NCBI GenBank assembly: GCA_019671005.1
Contig: CM033745.1
Span: 45,875,241 to 45,939,240 of the forward strand
DNA from: Hibiscus mutabilis
Taxonomy: Eukaryota; Streptophyta; Magnoliopsida; Malvales; Malvaceae
DNA length: 64,000 bases
Direction of reading: 5' to 3'
Shown here in pieces: positions 1 to 12,513 of the stretch. The position numbers were made by a program, and so were the translations under genes. Within the stretch, counting starts at the first letter, position 1, and every line of letters starts with the position of its first letter. The notes under the pieces are model-generated. The model searched no databases. It had not been told where the DNA came from and was given only the letters and a program-made list of their open reading frames with translations.

Positions 1-1559
1 AAAACATACTACATTCATATCCAAATTCTACATTCTACAACTTATACCAAAACTGCATTCTGCAGTTCAATCTAATTTAATTCTGTATTCTGCATTCTGC
101 ATTCTTAAACTATATACATATATAAATATCATAAAACTGTACATGCACTTAGACTATTCTGTTTTACAAAACTATTTTCCTGCATTTATTCAAACTGTTT
201 TATTGCATTTATAATACATTCTGCACTGGTTTTACACTCAATTTTGCACTGGTTTTAAACTCAATTATGCATTGGTTTTACACTCAAAACAGTCCATTTT
301 CTTCTTCTTTTATTTCAAATCAGCATAAAATGTTTCTTTATATACACAATATAATCCTAAGGTTTACCAATTCATTAAGTTTCTAAATTAACAATTTAAA
401 CCTCAATCATTACTTAAAACAGCCTCCAACTACTTAATTCAAACAAAACAATCCCTCAACTTCGGTACATACAAAACAACTCAAGTTCCTAGCATTGAAT
501 TTAAGGACTCTAACAAATCTGTTCAACAATTCCTTTTTAAATCACATACAGCCCCGTAATAGTTTACCAAGCCCCAAATGTACTCTAACTAGCCACTTAG
601 CTCTTCATTTACTCTTAAACAGTTATCTAATAGTTTTAATTGTATCGAAACAGTTCATGAACTACTTTCATCAATCAAGGTGATCACAAACACATTTCAA
701 ACACACACACACATATGTATATACATATTCAACAAAATTCAATTCAATCAATTGATCTAATTCAATCTCCAAAGAAATTTATTATCAAACAAGGACACAT
801 TGGCTACGATGCAAGGCGTGAATGTACATCAAAATCTCAATTGCATCATTCGAAGCGTTCTAGATACTATCCATGATTCTCCACAAGCATTACAACTATA
901 TATCACATTCAAGGTACCAAGATATGCTTAGTAGAGATTTGATTCATTATCTTTTATAACATCAAACATAATTTGTGAATAATTAAAATCAATTTATTCA
1001 ATTTAAATCATGTAACAAAAGAAACGAGTAATGTCATCACCTTCTTTCCTAGCTAGGCCGAACAAAGCTCAAGAATTGAGCTAAAATGGTTGAATTCCTT
1101 GTTTTTCTCTCAAGATTTCTCTCACAAACATTTGAGGGGGGTTCGGCTCATGGAAAGAAGATGATGAAAGTTAGTTATCTTTGCCCCTCCATAACCGAGA
1201 ATCCCACACATGCCATGGTAAAAATTTGACACATGCACAACACCTTAATATCTTTGAAGTTTACCATGCAAACTCTCATTTTAGCAAGGCATTCTCTTTA
1301 GTCCGTACTAATTGGCTATCAAATTCTTCTTTCACTTCTATTTAGTCACTAGTTACTTAATCAATTTGATAAATGACAATTCCTATGGAAAATCCTACTA
1401 GTGATTTAATGTAATATACCCCTAAATCAAGGTTTGGGATATTACTCTTCCTATACATTCGATCATAACCCTCAAAGGGTTTATCAAAAAGTAATTTAAT
1501 ATAATTGAATATCATTCGAACTTGAAGCATACTTCTACACCATACTTTGGGGTATTACA
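1..1559 (-). repeat. LTR-like AT-rich sequence with an LTR terminus at its right end
   Basis: No gene is visible. The first 250 bases are rich in loose repeats of ATTCTGCA. The right end reads CTTTGGGGTATTACA (1545-1559). On the minus strand this is TGTAATACCCCAAAG, the usual start of many plant gypsy LTRs, so the stretch is probably part of an LTR whose other end lies outside the window. The internal-domain neighbour is not visible, so family and length are guesses. Confidence 0.4.
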
Positions 1560-2480
1560 TTTTCCATACTCAAACGTTTTTTTTCTTTATATTCTTTTTT
1601 CTTATTTGGTTTCGAATAAGGAGCAAAAGAGGTACGAGTTCTCACCAAGTCAAGTTTGAGGAGGATTTGTTACCATCGAGGAGTGGAACCGACGCTACCA
1701 CCGAAATCGGGAGTGGGAGCCGCAGCGGCACGCCGCCGGTGAGCAATGTTTAGTGCCCATGCGCGGCGGCAGAAGCGACGGTACAATGTAGTCTTTGGCT
1801 CGACTTGTACCCCATCTTTGATGAGTTTACACTTTGGCCCCACTGTTTGTAATCTCTTCACTTTAGTCTTTTTTATATTTAAATTTCAATCCTTTATTTT
1901 TTGTTCTTTTTACTTGATGCAATTTAATTCTTTATGTTATTTAATTCATATTTTTTAAAATAAAAAATATAATTGGTAATTATGTCATGTAAATAAGATT
2001 TAACTTTTTGGTTAATATATGTCACGTGATAATTTCCATATAAAAATGAAAAAAAGGAAAAACTTGTAAATAAATTAATTACAAAATTTACTTTTAGGCT
2101 AACTTTCATTGTAAATATTGATAAGTTTTAGATGATTTAATTAAACAATTTGCCTTGTAGGTTAGTTTAGTAATAATACAATAAATGACCTAGATTTAGA
2201 TTTCTTAAATAATTTGTTTCTTAATAACAAACTTGGTTGATTATTTAGAAAAGTAAATAAACATTCTCCTTAACTAGAGCCATTGCTTGTAAATTAAATC
2301 ATTAAGATTAGTTAGATCCTCTATAAAAAAGACTTTAGGCATAATTAAAACATAACCAAAATTACATTAGAAAATACGAATGACCAAGTAAGCATCGTTT
2401 TATGAGCGCTGTGGGGGTGCTAATCCTTCCCCACACGTAACCTTGCCCCAAACCCTTTCACGTTTTTCTTTGGTTTGTTT
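1560..2480 (+). repeat. Decayed Tat/Ogre-type gypsy LTR in opposite orientation
   Basis: The block at about 2405-2455 (GTGGGGGTGCTAATCC, then TTCCCCACACGTAACC) is the reverse complement of a block found near the PBS-side end of every other gypsy LTR in the window (for example about 17400-17450, 32410-32460, 50960-51010 and 54160-54210). The GC-rich stretch at 1670-1790 and the 'ttggcccc...ttagtc' phrases match the middle of those LTRs read in reverse. Both ends are missing. The right end seems to be cut where MULE-like sequence begins. Confidence 0.4.
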
Positions 2481-2647
2481 TTAGGTTTCCGATCTACCTA
2501 ATAGGTCAAAAGATCGGTGGTTGCTCCATTATCACAAAGATGAGGTTTTCAAAGAACATTTTCCTTCAAAAGCTGAAGCATGGCATATAATTGAAAATAT
2601 GAGCTTAAATTGTTGGTTTACGGTACCGGTGGAAAACATGTCATTAT

Positions 2648-3107
2648 CCATTTAGATATTCTGCAATAGCTCTTAAAGATGATACTAATGTTGGAATCAT
2701 GATTGTAGAGCTTGATTCAATAGGTATTTGAAGTGTTGAGTTACATGCTAAGGTGCATGGGAGATATGACGTTCTAGGCTAATCTAGAAATATATTTAGA
2801 AGTTCTTCTCAAATGGGTTTTGGCAATGGGGTTGAGGACCAACCATATAGGTTTGGAGATAGTGGGACATTGAGTGCCTTTCATCCATATGTCGAGCCTT
2901 TGACGTTCCCGACTTTTGATCCAAGTGCTGGAATTGACGTTGAAAATCTCCAAGGTTGATAGGGAGAAACGCTTGCTAATTCTTGTGAAGAAGAAACCGC
3001 AAATCCCGATTTGAATGGTGACGACCTTGGTAATAAGCATGTGTTTGTTGGTGGTGAATTTGTTTCGACCGAGGACGATATTACATGGTATAACTTGGTA
3101 GGCTCGA
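2648..3107 (+). pseudogene. Mutator-like (MULE) transposase, N-terminal remnant
   Basis: One plus-strand frame from 2648 reads as protein for about 150 codons with four stops. It begins with a PFRYSAIALKDD-like stretch, continues through an acidic linker, and ends in FVGGEFVSTEDD at about 3050-3090. This order (a PB1-like N-terminal segment, acidic spacer, then the 'F.VG.EF.S.E' start of the MuDR N-terminal domain) is typical of plant MULE transposases. No DDE catalytic domain follows. The frame is cut at 3108-3111 by the left LTR of the copia family-B element. A MULE C-terminus in the same orientation lies about 50 kb away at 53400. Assignment rests on motif order, not on an alignment. Confidence 0.5.
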
Positions 3108-3110
3108 AAT

Positions 3111-4024
3111 TGATAAACTGAAACCGCCAAGAGGGTTGAATTTGCTTTTGGAATGAATTGGCTAAAATCAAAAAATAGTGGACAATATTTCACGATGATT
3201 TTAAAGTGGTTCGACTACCCAACCGAGTCTACATCCAATACCTTAGCACACCACTATGGATTTCCCAATTCACTACTATGAATTCTTCCCTTTTTACAGG
3301 TTCAAGGGGTAACCTTATAACTCTATCTTTTCAATGGCTAAGATAGAACCACTCTACTTTTTCCTTATGCTAAACTAAAACATCTCCCTTTTACAAGGTT
3401 TGTTTGGTAAATTAAATACCTCACAAGGTGGGTGTTTACACAAATGTTTAAGCTCACAAGAGTACAAAAGATAAAAACAATTAGGCACCCTCTATACACT
3501 ATATACAAGAGAAATGATGAAATAAGGCTTAATCACAATTTCTTTTGATCATTGAAGCTTGGATATGTTCTCTCACCATCTTCAAGTGTCCCAAGTCTTC
3601 TTTTAAAGTATGGAATAAGCTACTAGACGTTTTTGGCCGTTGGGGACTTTAATTTCAAGCAATAAATGCATTCTGGGCAAGTCAGTATCAGTACGCGAGA
3701 CGCCAGTATCGGTACCTACCTTAAACAGAAAGAGCCGTGGGAGAAATAATACACTAGGTACTAGTACGAGTTACTCAGTATCGGTACGGTCCCATCAGTA
3801 TCGGTACGGTTGAAGTCGTACCGATACTTAGCTACTAGAATTTGCCAAAACATGGGGACAAAGAAGAGTAATAGTACTCAGAAATCCGTACTGGTACGAG
3901 CACTTTGGGTATCGGTTCGGGTCAAACCGTATCAAGTTTATGAACTTTTGAAATATTTTTGCAAGTTAGTTTAACTCCAAAATCATTTTTCTTTAAAGTT
4001 ATATCAAAATCAAATATATCAACA
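3111..4024 (-). repeat. Family B LTR 1 (3' LTR of the array)
   Basis: It runs from TGATAAACTG to TATCAACA, about 0.9 kb. A purine tract on the minus strand (AAAAGGGGAAGAT, about 4025-4038) abuts its right end, as expected for a PPT just upstream of a 3' LTR. It carries several copies of GTATCGGTACG, including a perfect hairpin at 3798-3808 / 3817-3827 with an 8-nt loop and a direct copy at 3778-3788. There is no PBS to its left, where MULE sequence begins. Confidence 0.75.
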
Positions 4025-5017
4025 ATCTTCCCCTTTTTGATATAACGAAACCACCTAAAAATTTGTTTTTGTGAAAACTTCCCCTTAGGAAAATAATATT
4101 TGAAAAGAGAATATTTTTAGAAAATATTTAAAGCTCCCCCTTTTCCTTTTTGAAATTAAAATTTTCAAACATATCTCTCTCCCTTTTTGTTATATCAAAA
4201 ATAATTTCAAAACTAAGTTTGAAATCACATGAAGTTCAAAATACCAAATGTTGAAAGGCTAAAAACCAATCATTAAAAATTAAGTACCAATTGATAGGAA
4301 ATATTAATTGTTGGTGTAAAATAACAATGGAGAAACAAGACCAAAAAAATTTTACATGAAAGAATTTTAAAAAAAAATTGGTTACCCCTTAATCAAGCAT
4401 TCCATTAAAAAAATAGTTCAAATTTTGACACTTAAGAGATTGAATTTCACTATTGAATCAAATCAATTTAAAATCACATGAAATTCAATTTATCCAAGAC
4501 TTTAAAACTTTACGCAAACATATGAATGGAATATGTTAAAGCATACATGCATAAAGCAATCAAAAGCGAAATAGGCAACCAAATACAAGTAATCAAAAGC
4601 ATTATGATTAAAGGTTACCCATCTTCTTCACTTGTGTGACAATAGCATCTCCATATCTTTGTTTTTCTTGTCATTGCTCCAACACACCTACAAGAGACAT
4701 TTTACTTGATTTTTGGTATCCAAATTGCTTTGGATCCATTGACATTAGTTTAAATGTCCCTAGTTCACTTAGGAACCCATATTTGTCTAACCCTATAAGA
4801 TTTTTTTCTTTATAGGACAAGTATGCATAGAATGACCATGATAATGACAATGTGAGCATTTTGTCATTATGGGATGAGATGAATTATTTGAAATAATTTC
4901 ATTTTCTTTTGTTAATATTTCAAGATTAATCTTTAAATCAAGATTTTCTTTTTCTAAAACTCCATTGCTCATTTTTTAAAACTCTAAATCATGCTTCAAA
5001 ATCTCATTTTAGTTTTC
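4025..5017 (-). pseudogene. Family B gag, downstream half, with intact CCHC zinc knuckle
   Basis: This is the downstream part of a copia-type gag on the minus strand. A perfect CX2CX4HX4C zinc knuckle (C-S-H-C, then G-H, then H-T-C) is encoded at 4817-4858. The upstream coiled-coil part continues at 13400 after a solo-LTR insertion flanked by TTTTC. Beyond the knuckle the sequence goes into non-coding DNA and the PPT with no pol genes. Frames are broken, so no product is expected. Confidence 0.6.
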
Positions 5018-5445
5018 TTATGACCTATTTGTTTTTTTATATAACTTAATAAAAAATGTTTTTGGACTTAAACTAATTTGCAAAAATATCTCAAAAGTCC
5101 ATAAACTTGAAAAAGTATGTTTGAAATATTTTCATAGGATTTTTGACTTGTTTTAAATATTTTTAAACAACCAAAGTGTCAAAAACTGGTCTTGAGTACC
5201 GATACGGTTTGACCTGTACTGATATGCAAAGGACCCCATATCGATACAGTTTTGAGAGTACCGATACACCTCTTTGTCCCTATGTTTTGGAAAATTCCAG
5301 TAGCCAAAATTAGTTCCGATACTGGCTTGGCCGTACTGATACTGATGGGTCTGTACCGATATCGTGTATCACGTACTGGTACCCATGTGTAATAAATGCT
5401 TCAACGTCTCTTTCTATTTAAGGCATGTATTGATACCGAAGTCCC

Positions 5446-6157
5446 TATTAGAGTATGCCTAAAGACCAATCATAAGATGATTGTAAATGACATTTGTTTT
5501 TACCTTGTTTATTCATAAAGAGACATTGTCATTATTATTTTTAGTTACAATTTTACGTGCATAAATAAACTGAATTATAATAAAGTCCTTAGAATAATAT
5601 AATTCTACTTAAATTAATACATATATTGAAATCTTAATTAAGTTAAATTGGGATTATGCATATATATATATATATATTGAAATCCTAATTAAGTTGATTT
5701 GAGATTATATATATTTAATATATATATATTGAAACCCTAACGAAGTTGAATTGAGATTATATATATATATATATATTGAAATCGTAATTAAAGTTAAATT
5801 ATGATTATATATTAATATATATTGAAATCCTAATATGAGTTGAATTAGGGTTACAAAGGATATATAAAGGCATGAGAGATCTAACAGTCATTAATGCCTT
5901 TGAAAAAAACCTCTAAATAGTTTAGAGAGTTTATATGCTCGTTTCAACTGGGTGAACTACGTAGAGGTCGGGGCGTTATCGTTGCGACTTATGAATCAAC
6001 ATCGTGGAATCGTGATTGGATATCTATCTTCTCCAAATTCAAAATTTTGGATTTTAAACCTTTTTCACTCCAAATCGTTCCTTGTACATGGATCTTTGGT
6101 GGTGATCGCCGGATAATTTTTTTGCTGCGCCATAGGGTGTACCGGCGTTACCCTACA
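5446..6157 (+). repeat. 5' LTR of copia C (internally deleted)
   Basis: It matches the 3' LTR at both ends, but at 712 bp it lacks roughly 0.9 kb present at about 11060-11980 in the 3' LTR. It contains five degenerate ~41-52-bp repeats that each start ATTGAAATC (5635, 5676, 5728, 5775, 5821), with the last leading into the TATA box. It ends CTACA, followed after one base by the PBS. Confidence 0.85.
5861..5870 (+). promoter_or_regulatory. TATA box of copia C 5' LTR
   Basis: TATATAAAGG lies just downstream of the last ATTGAAATC repeat. The same motif occupies the equivalent place in the 3' LTR (12505-12513), so it is the likely core promoter of the element. The position fits U3/R of a copia LTR. 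Confidence 0.65.
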
Positions 6158-6158
6158 G

Positions 6159-6170
6159 TGGTATCAGAGC
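6159..6170 (+). other. Primer-binding site of copia C (initiator tRNA-Met type)
   Basis: TGGTATCAGAGC, the standard plant copia PBS complementary to the 3' end of initiator methionine tRNA, lies one base after the 5' LTR. Confidence 0.9.
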
Positions 6171-7628
6171 CACTTTTATGATACAGATTCAGGCTTTAAT
6201 TACTTGGGTGATGTAATTGTATGAGATACGTGTTATTTTTTTATTTAGCGAATATATGATATTTGTACGAGCAAATCGATTCAATCACGGTTAAATTGTT
6301 AATCTAGTTAAAAGATGTTCCTAAGATCGATGATTAAGAGTTAATCTTCAGGATCTTTGTCGATAGGGTTTGAAATATTATATGATAATTGTTAACATAT
6401 TCAATATAGAGTTTTAGGATTTTAGATATTAAGTGTTAACATTCGCAGGTTATAGTTATATATTAGACTAATAGTTAGTCTATAGATTTTATGCAGAAAA
6501 GTAACAAAAGTTGTTTCAGTAAAAACCTCGTGGATTTTAAAATCCTAAAAAACACGATAATGTTGATAAAAGTTATCAAATCGTGAGGTTTTTACATAGC
6601 AATTAAGATGCTAACAGACCCTCGCAAGGGGCTCCTCCCCTTGACCCCAGCATAGGAACAATCTGGTAAGACTTTATTAACAAACCGCTTCGTTATTATG
6701 TTTAAAATGTACGATGTTTGGTATGCATGGTTATAGCCAGATAACCCATTTAGTTTTATTTATAAGGTTTTATAAATACGGCCGGCGTGTCGTACCTTTC
6801 TCTACTTCTATTGTAATTCTATTCTCATCTTACTCCCTCGTATATAAAACAAGTTTCTAAAATTGTAATTTATACGAAGAAGCATGGACCAGAGGAATAG
6901 AAGTGTGGGCTGACATAAAGATACTTGAGAAGTGTTTAAATCCTTAGAATAATTTAGTTCTCCCATTGGCTTGGGACGGGCTACCTTAGGATATGGGTTA
7001 TAACTATTGTATTCATATTTATTGCTTTTCATGTATGTGATAAAATGAATGTATGAGATGCATGCTAGTTAATTGATAAGATCAAATGTTAAATGGCGAG
7101 ATAATATTCACAAAACCCGTTCAATAAATATTAAGTCTTTCATTGCCTTCCAATGTTAACCCTCGTTAAAGTCTAAATCGATACAGTGTAGGTTCTGCTA
7201 AAGCGAGGTACTTGTATCTATCTTGGCCAAACGCGAAGAATAAGCAAGTGATATTCGTTGGTTGTAATATTGGTTAAAGACTTAACTAGGTTATTCTAAT
7301 ATGATTAGAAACCTAAAGGCTAGTTATTTGGATAACCATAAGATGAATATGAACAAGAGTTGTTCACCAAATGAAGGAGTTACATCAGATGTAATTAACA
7401 AATGTTGCTTACCTAGATAAACCATAATCTTAAGAGGAAAGCCAAAGCTGACTTAAGAGAATGTGAATTTTGGATCCTTACCCACTAGAAAAACTTTATA
7501 GAAAGTATTTTTTACATGAATACTTAAAGGTTATTAATTTTAATAAAAGTAGTGGGAGTATAAAGTCCTTTTTATAATCAAACTTGGTAAACGTAATAAA
7601 AAATTTCATATTTTATTGTTGTAGACTT
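6171..7628 (+). other. Untranslated leader of copia C
   Basis: About 1.46 kb between the PBS and the gag start. I see no coding frame, structural RNA or repeat of note. It is assigned to the leader only by position. Confidence 0.5.
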
Positions 7629-10600
7629 ATGGAAAATACAAATTCGTTATCACTGCGATCAGTCATTGAGAATGACAAGTTGAACGACGCGAACTTCCTT
7701 GACATGTCACTGAAAGAAAAATGTTTTCATCGTAATAAGATATGTCATTAGTAGAAAGACTGCCCTATTTATCTTGAAAAAGTCAAGAAGGCAAATGAAA
7801 GTGGAGCGTCCGCCTCAGATATTTATGTTATTGATATTAATTTATCAACACCTACTTCTTGGTATTGGATACCAGTTGTGGTTCTCATATTTTTACATTT
7901 GTACGAAGACTAAAAAAGAGTAGAAAAGTGAGAAAAGAAGATGTGGACCTACGGATTGGTAATGGAGCAAGAGTTGCTACATTAGCTATATGAACACATA
8001 CTTTATCATTGCCTAGTGGACTTAATTTATGTTAAGAGGATTTTTATTTTGTGCCTAGTTTGACTAAAAACATCATTTTAATTTCTTGTTTAGACAAGAA
8101 TGGTTTTGAGATAATTATCAAGAATAATTGTTGTTCTTTTATCTCGATAATGTTTTCTATGGTGTGACACAATTAATAAATGACCTCTATATTTTGGATC
8201 AAGAGAATTCCATTTACAACATAAATACGAAAAGATAAAAAAACAAATGACTCTAATCAAACTTATCTTTGGCATTGTCACTTGGGTCATAAAAGTGAAA
8301 AACACATTTCAAAACTTAATAAAGATGGATTTTTGGATTCATTTGTTTTCGAACAATTTGATGCATGCGAGCCTTGCTTATTGGGAAAAATGAACGAAGC
8401 TCATTTTAATGGTAAAAGTGAGTGAGCAAGTGATTTGTTGGGATTAATACATAGTGATGTATGTGGACCAATGAATACACAAGCTAGAGGATAGTTTCAA
8501 TACTTTATTACTTTCATAGATAACTTCTGTAGATATGTATACATTTACCTAAAGCATCATAAATCTGAAGCCTTTGAAAAGTTTAAGGAATTTAAAAAAA
8601 AGTACAAAACCAACTAAGAAAAAGAATTAAGGCTCTTCAATCAGATCAAGGAGGAAAATACCTAAGTTTAGAGTTTGGTGACCTTATTAAGGAATGTAGG
8701 ATTGTCTCACAACTTACACCTCATGGTACTCCATAATGGAATGGAGTTTCCGAAAGAAGAAATCAAACACTGTTGGACATGGTTAGATCAATGATGAGTC
8801 ACGCTGATCTTCCAGTTTCTTTTTGGGGACATGCACTAGAAACAACTGCTTTCACACTAAATTGTGTTCCATCTAAATCGGTTCAGAAGACACCGTATGA
8901 GATATGGACTAGAAACGTCCTAGTATGTCTTTTATGAAAATTTGGGGATGTGAAGCTTATGTTAAACATCAAATATCTACAAAGCTTGAACCCAAATCTC
9001 ATAAATGTAATTTTGTAGGTTATCCCAAAGAAACTAAAATATATTATTTCTTCATTCCTACAGAGAAGAAAGTATTTGTTGCTCGAACAAGATTCTTCCT
9101 AGAAAGAAAATTTGTTTTCAAAAAGGAAGTGGGAGAAATATTAAACTCAATGAAATTTGAGATCAACCCCAAATCTTTTAAATAGAGATTGAACAACAAC
9201 AAGTTCCACAAGTTGTTGAGGAACATTCAACTGTTTTGGAAACACAATCACTGCAAAGATCTTTGAGAGAACGTAATGCACCTGGGAAATATGGATTTCT
9301 TGTCATATTACATGGTGATGTTCTCTTAATGGATCAAGATGAGCCTAGGACTTATCAAGAAGCAGTGACGGGCCCAGACTCTTAGAAATGGCTAGAGGCT
9401 CTGAAATTCAAGATAGATTCCATGTTAGAAAACCAAGTTTGGACCTTGGTTGACCCACCTCTAGGGATGAAGCCCATAAGGTGCAAATGGGTTTTCAAAA
9501 AGAAAATTGGCATGGATGGTAATGTACAAACATGCAAAGGGTGATTAGTCGCTAAGGGTTTTCGTCAAATTCATGGTATAGACTATGATCAAACTTTTTC
9601 TCTTGTTGCCATGTTTAAATCCATTCGAATCTTACTTGCGATAGCTATATTTTATGATTATGAGATATGGCAAATGAATGTTACAACCGCTTTCCTTAAT
9701 GGAAAACTAGATGAGGATGTGTACATTACACAACCTGGAGGTTTTTTCAATCTAAAAGATGCCAGAAAAATATGCAAGCTACAAAGTTCCATTTATGGAT
9801 TAAAGCAAGCTTCTTAAAGTTGGAATCTTCATTTTGACTATGCAATCAAAGAGTTTTAGTTTATCAAAAATGAGGATGAGCCATGCGTTTTCAAGAAAAT
9901 TAGTAGGAGCATTGTCATATTCTTGATATTGTATGTGGATGACATACTGATAATAGGAAATGGCATACCTAGCTTACAGTCTTTAAAAAACTTGGTTAGG
10001 AAAATGTTTTTCCATGAAAGACTTGGGTGAGGTAACATACATATAGAGATAGATCGAGTCAACTTCTCAAATACATACATAGATAAAGTACTAAAAAGAT
10101 TTAATATGAAAGAATCCAAAATGGGGTTCTTACCTATAAGACACGGTATTTCACTATCGAAGGAAATATATCCTTTAACACCTCAAGAAAGGGAAAGCAT
10201 GAGTAAGATTCGATATGCTTCAACAATTGGATCTATCATGTATGTCATGCTATGTACTCGTCTGGATATATCATACGCTTTAAGTGTGACAACTCTGTAC
10301 CAGGTAGATCCTAGTGTAGGTCATTGGGTCACAGATAAAAACATCCTTAAGTACTTAAGAAGAACTAAGGATACATTCCATATATATGGAGGTGAGGAAG
10401 AGCTAAGTATAAAATGTTATATTAATGCCAGCTTTCAAACCGATAAGGATGATTCATGATAGCAATCGGGTTTTGTGTTATGCCTTAATAGAGGCGCTGT
10501 GAGCTGGAAAGGTTCAAAGCAAGATACAATAGTTGATTCTACAATAGAAGCTGAGTATATTGCAACATGTGATGCTACAAAAGAGGGTGTTTAGATCAAG

Positions 10601-10895
10601 AAGTTTATATCTAAACTAGGGGTTGTGACAAGCATATTGAATGCTATAGATCTACATTATGATAAAAATGGATCCATCACACAAGCAAAAAGAACCCAGA
10701 TCCTACCAACAATCCAAACACATACTTAGGCGTTACCATCTCATTCGAGAATTTATAGATCTAGGAGATGTGGAAATATGTAGAGTACCAACAGGTGATA
10801 ACATTGTCGACCCACTAACAAAGCCTCTGACGCATCAGAAGCATGATCATCATACTAAGTCACTTGGTATTAGATACATGAGTGATTGGTCTTAG
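7629..10895 (+). pseudogene. Copia C gag-pol polyprotein, degenerate
   Basis: The reading starts at ATG 7629 with a copia gag N-terminus (LRSVIENDKL). It then loses most of gag, reaching a damaged CCHC knuckle at 7722-7763 in which the second Cys is Arg and two stops fall before the last Cys. The protease reads LDTSCGSHI at about 7865-7890. GAG-pre-integrase has LWHCHLGH at about 8268. The integrase core keeps SDQGG and SERRN (about 8640-8760). Reverse transcriptase runs about 9380-10050 with an intact YVDD at 9932-9943. RNase H runs about 10430-10860 and the C-terminus ends at 10895. At least a dozen stops and several frameshifts break it. Copia would normally read one open frame of about 1300 codons. 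Confidence 0.9.
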
Positions 10896-12066
10896 TGCTA
10901 GTGGGAGATTGTTAGAGTATGCTCAAAGACCAATCATAATATGATTATAAATGAATTTTTTTTACTTTGTTTATTCATAAAGAGGCATTGTCGTCATTAT
11001 TTTCAGTTACAATTCTGCGTGCATAAATAAACTGAATTATAAAAAAGCCTTAGAATAATATGGTTATTCTTAAATGTCCTTAGTCGAGTATTATTGTGGG
11101 CATGGACAACAATAATGCATTAAGACTAATATGTAGTTGATTGATGACAAAGTGTTGCCATTGACATGGAGATGTCAAAATCAATACATAAGTATGTGTT
11201 AGAGAATGACATACTGGACTGACCCGCTATGAACATGTTTCTTGGATTATTATGTGACAGTCACAACATTACTCATAGTGATAACTACATGTATGATCCT
11301 CAGACTTGAGATCATCATTATTTCAACGTCGTGAGTGACATATTTTGATACAGTCAAACGTGTGTCGTAATTGACTACTCTATAAAGACTGATATTGGAT
11401 ATGTCACAATTTATGTAGTGGGATATGGTTGATCAAGATAGGATTTGTCCCTCCTACATAATAGGAGTAATATCGTAGGCCACTTGATTGAGTGAGACTA
11501 GAAATGCATTGCCATGCTCAAATAAGTTGATATGAGATATCATAGTTATTCGTTTATAATAGTCCACTCAAGACATCAAGAAATATTAGATGGACTATAC
11601 AAGTGTGACTATTCCATGACTTGTGTCCAATCTAGATATAAGGAAAAAATGATGTAATACATGAAAAGAGAATCACGAAGAGGTTATGTCGAATCATGAT
11701 TTCTTGTAACTTAGGTGACAATGACATATTGCTAGGTGTCACTCATTGTTTTTAATATTAAAATTGTTCTAATATTTACTACTAACGTTACAAAGAACCT
11801 ACAAGGTCACACCTACGGTTGAAATGAGCATATATTAAACGAATTATATATGTACAAATTTGTTGTACACGAATTTAGTTAAATTAATATATATTATATA
11901 TATATAATATAACTATTGGATAAATAATAAAAGAAAATAATTATTGTAAGTATGACTCTTTTAATATATAAATAATATAATTCAATTTAAATTAATATAT
12001 ATATATATATATATATTGAAATCCTAATTAAAGTTGAATTGGGATTATATATATATATATATATAT

Positions 12067-12291
12067 GGATTAGGATCCACTTACACTATGTAAAACTCAA
12101 CTAGTTTTGCACTAATTCATGACCATTAGATGGGTGAAATGGATGGATAAGATTAACTCCTTACTTTTTTTTTCCAAGTGATAAACTTCACATATCCTAA
12201 TTCTAATCTCATCCATCCATTTCGCTCATCCAATGGTCATGGATTAGTGTAAAACTAGTTGAGTTTTACATAGTGTAACCAGATCCTTTTC
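12067..12291. mobile_element. Foldback MITE in the 3' LTR of copia C
   Basis: Two 84-base arms (12072-12155 and 12204-12287) are inverted copies with about 8-9 mismatches, separated by about 48 bases. It is absent from the 5' LTR and splits the row of ATTGAAATC repeats in a TA-rich run, so the target duplication (possibly TA) cannot be resolved. No coding capacity. Superfamily is not assigned. Confidence 0.75.
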
Positions 12292-12504
12292 TATATATAT
12301 ATATATTATTGAAATCCTAATTAAGTTAAATTGAGATTATGTATATTAATATATATTGAAATCCTAATTAAGGTGAATTAGGATTAAATATATTTAATAT
12401 ATATTGAAATCATAATTAAAGTTAAATTAAGATTGTATATATTAATATATATATATATATATATATTGAAATCCGAATATGAGTTGAATTAGGATTACAA
12501 AGGC

Positions 12505-12513
12505 TATATAAAG
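12505..12513 (+). promoter_or_regulatory. TATA box of copia C 3' LTR
   Basis: TATATAAAG sits in the same context (ACAAAGG before, GGCA after) as in the 5' LTR. Confidence 0.6.

Noticed and set aside
1547..1958. Short plus-strand ORFs near the GC-rich patch at 1670-1790
   Set aside because: They fall in decayed LTR sequence, overlap each other in different frames and show no domain.
2774..3193. 139-codon minus-strand ORF
   Set aside because: Antisense to the MULE N-terminal reading, which has the recognisable motifs, and it runs across the LTR boundary.
6159..6170. A possible tRNA gene fragment from the TGGTATCAGAGC motif
   Set aside because: It is a primer-binding site next to an LTR; no cloverleaf sequence follows.
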